A DNA stretch of 64,000 bases from Hyphomicrobiales bacterium (GTDB lineage Bacteria > Pseudomonadota > Alphaproteobacteria > Rhizobiales > Rhizobiaceae). Position numbers and translations under genes: made by a program. The notes beneath the pieces were generated by a model. The model saw nothing but the letters and a program-made list of their open reading frames with translations. It was not told where the DNA came from and ran no database searches. Where the stretch lies: positions 287,230 to 351,229 of the forward strand of contig UCIV01000003.1 in the NCBI GenBank assembly GCA_900472575.1, read 5' to 3'. Positions 8,037-17,899 of this stretch are shown here, in pieces. Numbering within the stretch: position 1 is the first letter of the stretch; each line of letters opens with the position of its first letter.

Positions 8037-9074
8037 ATGGCGCAGAAGGTGAAGCTTTCTACGATTGCAGACAGCCTTGGGCTTTCGACTGCAACAATCT
8101 CATTGGCACTCAGGGACAGCCCGCTCGTCGCAGCTGATACGCGCGAAAAGATCAAAGAGCAGGCACGCGCACTCGGTTATATCTACAACCGTCGCGCTGC
8201 CAGCCTCAGAACGTCGCGTTCCGGCATTATCGGCGTTGTCGTGCATGACGTGATGAACCCGTTTTACGGTGAAATCCTCAAGGCGATCGAGACTGAGCTT
8301 GATCGCAGCAGCCACACATTCATTCTCTCCAATCATTACGACTCGGTGGAAAAGCAGCGCACCTTCATCGAGACGCTGCTGCAGCTGGGTGGTGACGGCG
8401 TGATCATGTCGCCGGCGATCGGCACGCCGGTCGAGGATATCAGGCTTGCGGAACAGAACGGCATGCCGGCCATTCTGGTTGCCCGTACGATGGATGGCGT
8501 CGACCTGCCGACCTATCGTGGCGACGACAGCTACGGCATCTCGCTTGCAACAAATCACCTGATCGGACTTGGTCACCGGGTGATCGCGATGATCGGCGGT
8601 ACGGACCAGACCTCCACCGGTCGCGACCGTTACCAGGGTTATGTCGACGCGCTGCGCAAGGCCAACATCGATGTCGATCCAAGCCTGCGCATTCCGGGTC
8701 CGCGTACCATGCAGGGCGGGTTCGAGGCCGCTGTGAATTTCCTCTCTCTGCCGCAAAAGCCGACGGCGGCCGTCTGCTGGAATGATCTCGTGGCGATCGG
8801 ACTGATGAACGGTATTGCCCGTGCAGGGCTCATTCCCGGACAGGATATTTCCGTCACCGGTTATGACGATCTGGAGCAGGCGTCGATTTCGACGCCGTCT
8901 CTGACGACCGTTTCCAACCAGCAGGCGGATGTCGGCCGGCTTGCTGCACGTGCGCTGCTTGACCGTCTGGCCGGAAGCCACGAGCCGGATGGCCTGCACC
9001 TTATCAAGCCGGAAATGCGCATCCGCCAGTCGACGTCGCCCTACAAGCCGCTTCGCGATCTCGCCAAGGCCTAA
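8037..9074 (+). CDS. LacI family transcriptional regulator
   Basis: A 345-residue LacI/GalR-type repressor. The N-terminal HTH and hinge are clear: KLSTIADSLGLSTATISLALRDSPLVA, then TREKIKEQARALGYIYN. The periplasmic-binding-like ligand domain starts at SGIIGVVVHDVMNPFYGEIL and continues to the end. Its start follows a GGAGG-type ribosome site. The adjacent gene converges on it and is not an obvious sugar operon, so the effector and regulon cannot be assigned; autoregulation is plausible given the inverted repeat upstream. Confidence 0.9.
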   Translation: MAQKVKLSTIADSLGLSTATISLALRDSPLVAADTREKIKEQARALGYIYNRRAASLRTSRSGIIGVVVHDVMNPFYGEILKAIETELDRSSHTFILSNHYDSVEKQRTFIETLLQLGGDGVIMSPAIGTPVEDIRLAEQNGMPAILVARTMDGVDLPTYRGDDSYGISLATNHLIGLGHRVIAMIGGTDQTSTGRDRYQGYVDALRKANIDVDPSLRIPGPRTMQGGFEAAVNFLSLPQKPTAAVCWNDLVAIGLMNGIARAGLIPGQDISVTGYDDLEQASISTPSLTTVSNQQADVGRLAARALLDRLAGSHEPDGLHLIKPEMRIRQSTSPYKPLRDLAKA

Positions 9075-9079
9075 GCGAA

Positions 9080-9868
9080 TTATGCGGCTGCGCCTGCTGG
9101 CGTTGCCTTGCGGGCGGCATAGGCGCGAACGGCATCGCCGAACGCTTCGAAGAGGGCGCGGGACGGCGCGTCCGTCTCGGCCCAGTATTCCGGGTGCCAT
9201 TGCACGCCGACGGCAAAATTCTTCGCATCGATAACCGATACGGCTTCGACCGTGCCGTCCTCGGCGCGGGCTTCGACCTGCAGTCTCGGCGCCGTTTCGG
9301 AAATGGCCTGGCGGTGCAGCGAGTTTACCTGCACTTCGCCTGCTGTTCCGAGATAACGGGCGATGCAGGATCCTTCCGCGATAATAACCGGCTGGCGGAT
9401 GGCATACATGCCGTCGCGTTCCGAAACATCGGGCTTGCGATGATCCCAGATGCCCGGCTGATCCTGGATTTCACTTGCCAGCGTTCCGCCGAGAGCAACA
9501 TTCAGTTCCTGGATGCCCCGGCAGATAGCGAGAAGCGGAATGCCGCGTTCAATGGCGCGGCGAATGAGTGGCAGCGAGGTCGCGTCGCGGCCGTGATCGA
9601 ACGGCCCGTCGGCTTCGGTTGCCTCTTTCCCGTAAAGCGAAGGGTGGACGTTGCTGACGGCTCCGGAAATCAACACGCCATCGACCCTGTCGAGAATGGC
9701 ATCGGCATCATTGCCTTTTTCGAAAGCCGGCACGATGAAGGACATGACGTCGGCGACTTTCAGCGCAGCCGACACATACTGGTTCGGGGCGGCGTGCCAG
9801 GCGGCACCTTCAATGTCACGAAGATCGGCAGGGACGGCGACGATGGATTTTGGCAGATGAGAGGCCAT
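9080..9868 (-). CDS. Gamma-glutamyl-gamma-aminobutyrate hydrolase family protein (PuuD-like)
   Basis: A 262-residue class-I glutamine amidotransferase-like hydrolase of the PuuD branch. The nucleophile elbow is LLAICRGIQELNVALGG (catalytic Cys). His and Glu come from VGVQWHPEYW near the C-terminus. PuuD releases GABA from gamma-glutamyl-GABA in putrescine breakdown. No other puu genes are beside it, so the precise substrate is open. ATG at 9868 is preferred to a TTG 17 codons upstream. Confidence 0.85.
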   Translation of the reverse strand: MASHLPKSIVAVPADLRDIEGAAWHAAPNQYVSAALKVADVMSFIVPAFEKGNDADAILDRVDGVLISGAVSNVHPSLYGKEATEADGPFDHGRDATSLPLIRRAIERGIPLLAICRGIQELNVALGGTLASEIQDQPGIWDHRKPDVSERDGMYAIRQPVIIAEGSCIARYLGTAGEVQVNSLHRQAISETAPRLQVEARAEDGTVEAVSVIDAKNFAVGVQWHPEYWAETDAPSRALFEAFGDAVRAYAARKATPAGAAA

Positions 9869-10087
9869 GGTGGTTCCGAATTGATGGGACGAAGCCAGAG
9901 AAACAGAGAACGCCGCCAATTGCTAGAGGAATTGAGGTGGCAAAACCAGTCGCAGTGTGACGAGAAATAGATGCAAGGATCTATGGTGTCACCGCCCAAA
10001 TTATCTTCTCATTTCTTGAGCTATGTCATGAAGCGATCTGCTCTTCGGGAGGAGGTTACAGGTGGTCCAATCAAAAGGAGACCTCTC

Positions 10088-10228
10088 ATGTTTGCCGCTC
10101 TTTCGCCCTATGTCGCTGGCCTTGTCATTCTCTGGTGGCTGGCCGGTGCCTACGTCATTCCACGCGATTTCATTCGTGTGCAGCGGAGCAAGCGTGCTGC
10201 AGAGAGTGAGAAGTTCCTGCACGGGTAA
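10088..10228 (+). CDS. Small single-pass membrane protein (46 aa), unknown function
   Basis: A 46-residue ORF begins MFAALSPYVAGLVILWWLAG and ends SEKFLHG. One hydrophobic segment at about residues 5-23 is followed by a basic, charged tail (RVQRSKRAAESEK), so the tail is expected to be cytoplasmic. The evidence for a real gene is a strong AAAGGAG ribosome site about eight bases before the ATG and a sensible membrane topology. I do not recognise a family. It stands alone between the PuuD-like gene and the TRAP binding-protein gene. Confidence 0.55.
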   Translation: MFAALSPYVAGLVILWWLAGAYVIPRDFIRVQRSKRAAESEKFLHG

Positions 10229-10422
10229 GTGTATCCAGTACGGAGCTTTCCCGAATAAATCTGTGGCTGCCGAAATAATGGGCATATCCTGCTGAAAACA
10301 ATTTATAATTAGAGTTTCGAACACTACAGACGAAAGTCTAATTCGTTATTGGCACTTCAACCCCTCGTTTGCGTTTCCCCTCGCTTGCAAGCCTTTAGGC
10401 AACATGTTTACCTCATCGATGA

Positions 10423-11583
<1,161 letters not shown>

Positions 11584-11610
11584 TCATCGACCTCTGATCG
11601 TGAGAATAAA

Positions 11611-11639
11611 GAAACCCCGGAGCTAGGCTTCGGGGTTTC
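11611..11639. terminator. Terminator hairpin after the TRAP binding-protein gene
   Basis: GAAACCCCG (11611-11619) pairs with CGGGGTTTC (11631-11639). The stem lies 28 bases after the stop codon and carries A/T ends on both sides, so it can act for either strand in this convergent gap. Confidence 0.7.
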
Positions 11640-11657
11640 TGCGTTCTGGATAAGAAA

Positions 11658-11683
11658 AGGCCCGGTTCGATGCCGGGCCTTTG
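11658..11683. terminator. Second terminator hairpin in the convergent TRAP gap
   Basis: AGGCCCGG (11658-11665) pairs with CCGGGCCT (11673-11680), flanked by AAAA on the left and TT on the right. The A tract gives a T tail when read on the minus strand, so it probably ends the permease transcript. Confidence 0.7.
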
Positions 11684-11686
11684 ATA

Positions 11687-13171
11687 TTAGTTGAATTTCG
11701 GTGGTTCGGACAGATTGGGAGCAGCAGGCTGGGCCGGCGCGCCGTCCATGGGCGGCAGGCCGAAGTTCGGCATGCCATTTCCGCCGCTGTCATTGCCAAA
11801 GCCCGGAACCTCGATCTTGATCGTGTTCAAATCCACATCCGGTGCCTTGTCCAGCCAGTAGGTGACGGATTCGGGCCAGAAGATGATGATGGCGACGAGG
11901 ATGAGCTGCATGCCGAGCCATGGGATCGCACCGAGATAGATATCCTTGGTCTTGACGGTCTTCGGCGCGATCGAGCGCAGGTAGAAGAGTGCAAAGCCGA
12001 AGGGCGGGTGCATGAAGCTCGTCTGCATGTTGACGCAGAGCAGGACGCCGAACCAGATCAGGTCGATGCCGAGGGACTGGGCGACGGGCGCCAGAAGCGG
12101 CAGGACGATGAAGGCGATTTCGAAGAAATCGAGGAAGAACGCGAGGAAGAAGATGAAGATGTTGACGAAGATCAGGAAGCCGAGCGCGCCGCCTGGAATG
12201 TGAGAGAGCAGATGCTCGATCCACAGGCCGCCGTCCATGCCCTGGAACACAAGGCTGAAGCAGGTGGCGCCGACCAGGATGAAGACCACCATGGAGGTGA
12301 TCGTCATGGTGGAATGCATTGCCTGCTTGATGAGATCCCATGTGAGGCGGCGATGCAGCGCGGCCAGCACCATGGCGCCGACAACGCCGAGAGCACCGGC
12401 TTCCGTCGGAGTTGCAAGACCGAGGAAAAGCGTGCCGAGCACGAGGAAGATCAGCACGACCGACGGCACCATGCCCCAGAGGACACGCATGACGAGGGCT
12501 GCATTCAACTCGCCGCGCGCCTCCGGTGGCAAAGGCGGGACATCCTTCGGGCGGACGATCGACAGGACGAAGATGAAGCCGAGGAAGATCAGGACCTGGA
12601 GGATCGAGGGCCCGATCGCGCCGAGATACATGTCGCCGACCGAACGGCCGAGCTGGTCTGCAAGCACGATGAGAACGAGAGACGGCGGGATGACCTGGGT
12701 AATCGTGCCTGACGCAGCAATAACGCCGGTCGCGAGCCGTGGATTATAGCCGTATTTCAGCATGATCGGCAGCGAGATCACGCCCATGGTGATGACTGAT
12801 GCTGCGACGGTGCCGGTAATTGCACCGAGAATGGCGCCGACGATGATCACCGCATAGGCAAGGCCGCCCGGAATGGCGCCGAACAGCTTGCCCGTGCCCT
12901 CCAGCAGATCCTCCGCCAGGCCGCAGCGCTCGAGGATTGCCCCCATGAAGGTGAAGAACGGGATGGCAAGCAACAGGTCGTTGGAGACGATGCCGAAAAT
13001 GCGCAACGGCAGCGCCTGCAGGAAAGCGAACTCGAAGTGGCCGGTGGCAATGCCGAGCAGACCGAAAAACAGGCCGACTGCCGACAGAGAGAAGGCGACC
13101 GGAAAACCGTAGAGCATGAAGATGATCATGCCCAGGAACATGGCTGGCGGCATTATGCCGAATGCGAACAT
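11687..13171 (-). CDS. TRAP transporter large permease (DctM subunit)
   Basis: A 494-residue protein with about 12 or more hydrophobic segments, starting MFAFGIMPPAMFLGMIIFM. It shows family features such as ERCGLAEDLLEGTGKLFGAIPGG, TGTVAASVITMGVISLPIML, and GVIAASGTITQVIPPSLVLIV, which is a conserved re-entrant-loop region. The cytoplasmic C-terminal tail (about residues 435-494) is unusually long and rich in Pro, Gly and Asn. It follows the small permease gene by 19 bases on the same strand, forming a DctQM pair that imports the ligand of the neighbouring binding protein. Confidence 0.92.
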   Translation of the reverse strand: MFAFGIMPPAMFLGMIIFMLYGFPVAFSLSAVGLFFGLLGIATGHFEFAFLQALPLRIFGIVSNDLLLAIPFFTFMGAILERCGLAEDLLEGTGKLFGAIPGGLAYAVIIVGAILGAITGTVAASVITMGVISLPIMLKYGYNPRLATGVIAASGTITQVIPPSLVLIVLADQLGRSVGDMYLGAIGPSILQVLIFLGFIFVLSIVRPKDVPPLPPEARGELNAALVMRVLWGMVPSVVLIFLVLGTLFLGLATPTEAGALGVVGAMVLAALHRRLTWDLIKQAMHSTMTITSMVVFILVGATCFSLVFQGMDGGLWIEHLLSHIPGGALGFLIFVNIFIFFLAFFLDFFEIAFIVLPLLAPVAQSLGIDLIWFGVLLCVNMQTSFMHPPFGFALFYLRSIAPKTVKTKDIYLGAIPWLGMQLILVAIIIFWPESVTYWLDKAPDVDLNTIKIEVPGFGNDSGGNGMPNFGLPPMDGAPAQPAAPNLSEPPKFN

Positions 13172-13190
13172 GGCTTAATCCCCCGGTGCC

Positions 13191-13730
13191 TTATTGAAGC
13201 GGTTTTTCGTAGGTCGTGTCGACCTCAAGGGTGCCCGTAAGCCCCGCGATCCGCTTGATCAATTCGGAGAACCCCTGCAGCGCGAGCAGCACGAAACCTG
13301 CGACAATCACAAGCTTGACAGGCCAGCGAAGAAGGCCGCCGGCGTTGGAGGACATCTCGCCCTGCTGGAAAGAGAGAGAGAAAAACGGCCAGGAAAGCCA
13401 TGCGAGATAGAGGCAGGCCGGAATGAGGAAGATGATCAGGCCGAGCGTGTCGATCCACAGCCGCGTGCGATCCGAAACGGCGCCATAGATAAGGTCTACG
13501 CGTACATGTTCATTCAGGCGCAACGTATGCGAGGCGCCGATCAGTACGATGAAGGCGAAGAGATACCACTGGATCTCAAGCCAGCCATTCGAGCTGTAGT
13601 TGAACATGTAACGGATGAAGGCGTTGCCCGCGCTGATCAAACAGCAGGCCAGCACGAGGTAACCGGAAAATTTTCCCAGCACTTCGCTCAAGCGGTCTAT
13701 CAGGCCGCTAAACCGTAATAACAGTCTCAT
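13191..13730 (-). CDS. TRAP transporter small permease (DctQ subunit)
   Basis: A 179-residue membrane protein with four hydrophobic helices: YLVLACCLISAGNAFIRYMF, then IQWYLFAFIVLIGASHTL, LGLIIFLIPACLYLAWLSW, and VKLVIVAGFVLLALQGFSEL. The motif NGWLEIQWYLF and LRLNEHVRVDLIYG are typical of DctQ. It heads the permease operon and its product binds DctM. Confidence 0.9.
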   Translation of the reverse strand: MRLLLRFSGLIDRLSEVLGKFSGYLVLACCLISAGNAFIRYMFNYSSNGWLEIQWYLFAFIVLIGASHTLRLNEHVRVDLIYGAVSDRTRLWIDTLGLIIFLIPACLYLAWLSWPFFSLSFQQGEMSSNAGGLLRWPVKLVIVAGFVLLALQGFSELIKRIAGLTGTLEVDTTYEKPLQ

Positions 13731-14061
13731 TCGTTCCCACTCCCAACAGGTCCTTTTATCCCGCCTGTTCTTTGGTGGCGATGTAAACGAAGGTCTAAGG
13801 AAAGAAAAGCGGAAACGACTAACGCGAATTGGCGGCGGCCCTCAAGGCGGCGGCTCCGAAATGCTTCCTGCGTCGATCCTTGCGCTGAGAAACGTTGTTT
13901 TCGGTATCTCGAATATGGCGCTCTTGCTTTACGTTTCGTTGAACACGTTTGGATGTTCACCCCCCAAAGTCGAAGGGGTTAAACTGAGCAACAATCAAAT
14001 CTTAAAAGATTTTCTTCAGTGTCGCGCGAAAGCCAAGGGAATGAGACCCGGTGGAGACCCG
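13731..14061. other. Gap between the TRAP permease operon and the GGDEF-EAL gene
   Basis: This 331-bp gap must hold the divergent promoters of the dctQ-type gene and the GGDEF-EAL gene. An in-frame extension of the GGDEF-EAL gene reaches back to 13861, but it would add a non-conserved-looking segment and lacks a good ribosome site. I see no RNA gene or strong repeat here. Confidence 0.4.
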
Positions 14062-16383
14062 ATGAAGGATTTGGAAGCGAAGACGCTACCGACAGAGCTG
14101 TATCTGCCGTTCGTCGAATCGCTATTCAAGAACCGTGGAACATTATGGACTGGAATGGTTGTCCATATCCTGTCCTGCGCGATCATTTTTGCTACGACCG
14201 GTTCCCGATTCTATCTCCTCATGATCGCGGTGTTCATCACCGTATTCGGCTATCGCATCTACTGGTTCCGCCGGTTCAGCCTGATCGACCACAGCCAGCT
14301 TTCCAAGAGCGAAATCGAAGCGTGGGAATCGCGCTATGTTCATGGCGCGGCTGCCACCGCGTTCGTGCTCGGCATTGGTAGTGCCTATGCGGTCCTTGTG
14401 CTCAAGGATATGCTGGCGGCATTCATGTGCATCGCCGTCACGATGGCCTCGATGGTCTCCATCGTTGGCCGAAATTACGGTTCCGCCCGTGCGGTTGCGC
14501 TCCAGACAATCGGCTGCTGCCTGCCGCTGGTCCTCGCCTGCCTGCTGACGGGCGACATCTATCTCGCTCTCATCTCGCTTTTCCTGATCCCGTTCGGCCT
14601 GACGACGCAGTCCATGGCGAAGGGCGTGCGGGAATTCCTCTACGAGAATGTGCTGGCCTCGCGGGAAATGACGCGGATCGCCGACCAGCTCGATATCGCA
14701 CTCACGACAATGACCCACGCCTTGATCATGCTCGATGCAGATGGTCGTGTGCAGGTAATCAATCGTCGTGCCTGCGAGCTTCTTGATCTGCCGGACGCGG
14801 ACGAGCTGAAGGGGGCAGCATTCATCACCGTCTTGAGACGAAGCGGCCAGTCGCTTTCGGATGATATCCTGAAAAAGATAGGACAGCTGTCTGCGGGGCA
14901 GGCGGGCAAGACGCTCCTGTGTTTAAAGGAAACCGTCTATCTCGAATTCTCGCTCAGCCACCGCACCGACGGTGGCGTCGTCATGTTGTTCGAAGATGTC
15001 AGCGCGCGCGTGGCAGCCGAAGAAAAGATCCTGCATCTGGTGCGCTACGATACGCTGACGGGATTGCCGACGCGCGGCTACTTCGCCGAGCTTGCGGCGC
15101 GGCATCTCAGAGAGGCCAATACCGACCTCTTTGCTGCCTTTGTCATCTTTGACGTCGACGGGTTCAAGCATGTCAACGATATGCAAGGCCATGTTGTCGG
15201 CGATCGACTTCTTGCCGCGATATCCGACCGGCTTGTGCATGAAGCGGGCGAGGAGATCATCGTCGGCCGGTTGGTCGGCGACGAATTCGTAATTTTTGCC
15301 ACCGGAAGGGATCGCGCTGCTCTGGAAGTTCGTATCAACGGCATCCAGACCGAAATTCAGGGAAGCTATCGTGTCGACAGGCTCGACCTGCCGGTATTCG
15401 TAAATGCCGGCGGAGTGATTCTCGAAGGTCAGGACTTCGACATGGAAGCCTGGCAGATCAAGGCGGATCTGGCTCTCAACGACGCAAAGTCGGTTGGCAA
15501 CGGAACGTTGACGATGTTCCGGCCGGAAATGGACGCCCGTTATGTGGCGGAACAGCGGCTGAAGGCCGATTTGCGTCTGGCGATAGAGCAGGGAGACCTG
15601 ACCGTCGTTTACCAGCCGATGTATCGTCCGGACGGCTCTGAGATGGAATGCTGCGAGGCATTGGTTCGCTGGTCGCATCCGGAGCGCGGCTTTATCGGTC
15701 CCAACATTTTCATTCCGATGGCCGAGAGCATGGGGCTGATTTCCGAGATCACCAGGTTCGTCCTCGAACGTGCCTGTGCGGATTGTGTTTCTTGGCAGAA
15801 CGGGATCTCTGTTTCGGTCAACCTCTCCATCCACGATCTCCGTGGTGGTCAGATCGTGCCGCTGGTGGCAGACATACTGGCACGTTCCAAGCTCGATCCG
15901 ACGCGCCTGCACCTGGAAGTCACCGAAAGCTGCTTTATGGACGAACCCGTGGTTGTCAGCACGACCCTCGGCAGGTTGCGCGCAAGCGGCGTGACGATCG
16001 CTATCGATGATTTCGGCACGGGGTTCTCAAGCCTCAGCTATCTCGATTCCCTGCCCATCGATATCGTCAAGATCGATCGTGCCTTCGTGCGAGATATCGG
16101 CACCGAGTCGCGTCGCCTGAAGCTCCTCAGCGGTATCGTGCATCTGTCGCGCGAACTCGATCTCAGGATCGTTGTCGAAGGCGTGGAGACGTTCGAGCAG
16201 CTTGAACTGGTCAAGAAGCACCGGTTTGCAGATCTCATTCAGGGTTACATTTTCTCCCCGCCCATCCCTGCAAATGCGATTGCGGAACTCAGCCAGAAGA
16301 CCGCTTCTGCCCGCAAGCTTGCCAGCCGACAAAATCGCCGCGACAAGGGCGCAGAACCGCGCGCTTTCGGTACCGCGGGCTGA
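14062..16383 (+). CDS. Membrane-anchored GGDEF-EAL cyclic-di-GMP signalling protein with PAS domain
   Basis: A 773-residue protein. An N-terminal region of several membrane helices (about residues 25-190) is followed by a PAS-like domain (about 215-320, LDIALTTMTHALIMLDADGR), a GGDEF domain (about 335-490) and an EAL domain (about 510-760). The diguanylate-cyclase loop reads VGDEF near residue 408. The phosphodiesterase residues look intact: EALVRW near 532, NLSIHDL, EVTES and DDFGTGFSSLSYL near 649. Phosphodiesterase activity is therefore expected; cyclase activity is uncertain. The start at 14062 has GGTGGAG at a good distance, unlike upstream ATGs. Confidence 0.9.
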   Translation: MKDLEAKTLPTELYLPFVESLFKNRGTLWTGMVVHILSCAIIFATTGSRFYLLMIAVFITVFGYRIYWFRRFSLIDHSQLSKSEIEAWESRYVHGAAATAFVLGIGSAYAVLVLKDMLAAFMCIAVTMASMVSIVGRNYGSARAVALQTIGCCLPLVLACLLTGDIYLALISLFLIPFGLTTQSMAKGVREFLYENVLASREMTRIADQLDIALTTMTHALIMLDADGRVQVINRRACELLDLPDADELKGAAFITVLRRSGQSLSDDILKKIGQLSAGQAGKTLLCLKETVYLEFSLSHRTDGGVVMLFEDVSARVAAEEKILHLVRYDTLTGLPTRGYFAELAARHLREANTDLFAAFVIFDVDGFKHVNDMQGHVVGDRLLAAISDRLVHEAGEEIIVGRLVGDEFVIFATGRDRAALEVRINGIQTEIQGSYRVDRLDLPVFVNAGGVILEGQDFDMEAWQIKADLALNDAKSVGNGTLTMFRPEMDARYVAEQRLKADLRLAIEQGDLTVVYQPMYRPDGSEMECCEALVRWSHPERGFIGPNIFIPMAESMGLISEITRFVLERACADCVSWQNGISVSVNLSIHDLRGGQIVPLVADILARSKLDPTRLHLEVTESCFMDEPVVVSTTLGRLRASGVTIAIDDFGTGFSSLSYLDSLPIDIVKIDRAFVRDIGTESRRLKLLSGIVHLSRELDLRIVVEGVETFEQLELVKKHRFADLIQGYIFSPPIPANAIAELSQKTASARKLASRQNRRDKGAEPRAFGTAG

Positions 16384-16442
16384 TCAATCCTCTCATCTCA
16401 TCGCAAATGAACCGACTAATGTAGGCTGTTCTGAAATGCTAC

Positions 16443-16538
16443 GGTTAACCTGTTGTTAACCATAAGTTTTAAAAGACTGTTAATCATGATCTTCGTCATT
16501 GCGATCACGCCCCGTTTCAGGGTTAATCAATCGTTAAT
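16443..16538 (+). promoter_or_regulatory. Three CtrA-like boxes upstream of the FeeM-like gene
   Basis: Three copies of the CtrA spacing rule are present. 16445-16460 reads TTAA-N7-TTAAC, a perfect match to the consensus. 16469-16484 and 16523-16538 each read TTAA-N7-TTAAT, one base off. The first lies inside an inverted repeat GGTTAAC/GTTAACC. All are within 115 bases of the start codon of the FeeM-like gene, placing it under probable control of the cell-cycle regulator CtrA. Confidence 0.6.
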
Positions 16539-16555
16539 AGCGATGGGTAGCCCAA

Positions 16556-17314
16556 ATGTCAGTGGTTCAGAGTTTTTCAGACAAAGCATTTTCCGAAAAA
16601 CTGCTCTCGGCACTCGACCATATCGAGTATCGACGCATTGAGGGACACGAGGATTTCGAGGATGTGGCGCGCTTGCGCTACAAGGCCTACAAGGCCCAGA
16701 ACGTGTTGCCTGTCGGGGCGAGCCATCTCCTGGATGAAATCGATTTCGTCCCGCATGCCTATGTCTTCGGTATCTATTACTACGAAGAGCTGATCTCGAC
16801 GGTACGGGTACATCACGTCACGTCGGAGCATCGGACCTGCCAGTCGGTCGGCGTCTTTCCCGATGCGGTGAACAATCTGCTTGATGCAGGGCTGACATTC
16901 ATCGATCCGGCCCGTTTTGCCGTCGATCCGGATATTGTCGGTGAATTGCCGGCCATTCCCTACATCACGCTTCGCCCGTCTATCATGGCGGCCATTCACT
17001 TTGATGCCGACCGGGTTCTGCAGCACATCCGGCCGCCGCATGCAGCCTTCTACCGGCGGGTCTTCCTCGCAGACACGATCGTGCCGCCGACGATTGCTCC
17101 CATATATGGGTTCGAGCTGACGCTGCTGGCATCCAGGGTTCGCGAAGTGCGTCCGCAGCTGATGCGCCGCTTCCCGCTTTTCCAATCGGAGGCCTATGAA
17201 CGGCGCCTGATGTTTGCCGAGCGGCCGATGGTTCTGTCGCCGCCGCTAACGGTGCTGCCAACAGCGCGGTTTGCAAGCAGGCCGACTTCGCCGGAAATGG
17301 CATTTCTTCGCTGA
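16556..17314 (+). CDS. FeeM-like N-acyl amino acid synthase / autoinducer-synthase-fold protein
   Basis: A 252-residue protein of the GNAT-like fold shared by LuxI-type homoserine-lactone synthases and FeeM N-acyl amino acid synthases. The early Arg/Tyr-rich element (EDVARLRYKAYKAQNVLPV), the acidic turn LLDEIDF, the strand LISTVRVHHV and the segment FIDPARFAVDP are the features I recognise from this group. It should join an acyl chain from acyl-ACP to an amino compound, but the product cannot be predicted. It follows the GGDEF-EAL gene by 172 bases, a gap packed with CtrA-like boxes. Confidence 0.65.
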   Translation: MSVVQSFSDKAFSEKLLSALDHIEYRRIEGHEDFEDVARLRYKAYKAQNVLPVGASHLLDEIDFVPHAYVFGIYYYEELISTVRVHHVTSEHRTCQSVGVFPDAVNNLLDAGLTFIDPARFAVDPDIVGELPAIPYITLRPSIMAAIHFDADRVLQHIRPPHAAFYRRVFLADTIVPPTIAPIYGFELTLLASRVREVRPQLMRRFPLFQSEAYERRLMFAERPMVLSPPLTVLPTARFASRPTSPEMAFLR

Positions 17315-17473
17315 TTTCGGTTGGGCAGCGCCTCCGCCAACTGATCTCGCAAGCCATTGCACTCGACGGTTGTTCGTGTATTCCTGATATAGCCCGATAC
17401 TTATACGGGTCGCAGGGAGAGTTGGGCTATCAGATCAACGGTAGCCGGATATGCGGACACCAGGGAGAGGCTC

Positions 17474-17698
17474 ATGGACGATCATCACAATGGACCGGTA
17501 GAGATTGGCGCGCCGATGGATCACATGGCGCATGAGCAGACTTACGAGTCATTTCTGGCGGCTGCCAAGTGGGGGGCGATGACCATTGCCGCCTTGCTGA
17601 TTGCCATGGCTGGCGGCTTCTTTGGTGGCCTTGGGCTGATCGGCGGTTTGGTCCTGTTTGTCATTCTCAACATTATCGGCGTTTTTCTGCTGCGATAG
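17474..17698 (+). CDS. aa3-type cytochrome c oxidase subunit IV
   Basis: A 74-residue protein: a His/Asp-rich N-terminus (MDDHHNGP, then DHMAHEQTYESFLAAAKWG) is followed by one or two membrane helices. The HEQTYESFLAAAKWGAM element is characteristic of the small bacterial aa3-oxidase subunit IV, which packs against the core subunits in the inner membrane. Other oxidase subunit genes are not in the window, so this one is encoded apart. A GGGAGAGG ribosome site precedes it. Confidence 0.85.
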   Translation: MDDHHNGPVEIGAPMDHMAHEQTYESFLAAAKWGAMTIAALLIAMAGGFFGGLGLIGGLVLFVILNIIGVFLLR

Positions 17699-17841
17699 AG
17701 GCTTGCTGGCCCCGTTGATCCAGCCGGCATGCGGGTCGTCCTGATATTGGAAGAGGCGTCGGGCGATGGCTTCGTCTCGTCGTTCAATATCAATGAACAA
17801 TCCGTTTCGGCCAAGCCGGCACTCGCGGACTAACAGAAGTT

Positions 17842-17894
17842 ACTCCGGCATGCCATGTAAGCGTCAATATCATTTCACACGCTTATGCCGGAGT
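17842..17894 (+). promoter_or_regulatory. Long inverted repeat covering the ribosome site of the LLM oxidoreductase gene
   Basis: The right arm ACGCTTATGCCGGAGT (17879-17894) can pair with ACTCCGGCAT (17842-17851) and AAGCGT (17859-17864), leaving a 7-base bulge. The right arm contains the GGAG ribosome site of the gene starting at 17900. If it folds in RNA it would hide that site; alternatively it is a protein operator. Confidence 0.5.
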
Positions 17895-17899
17895 GCCTC

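Noticed and set aside
11681..12712. A 343-codon plus-strand frame over the DctM gene, rich in Asp and Glu
   Set aside because: It is the antisense of hydrophobic codons of DctM, a common artefact in GC-rich genomes.
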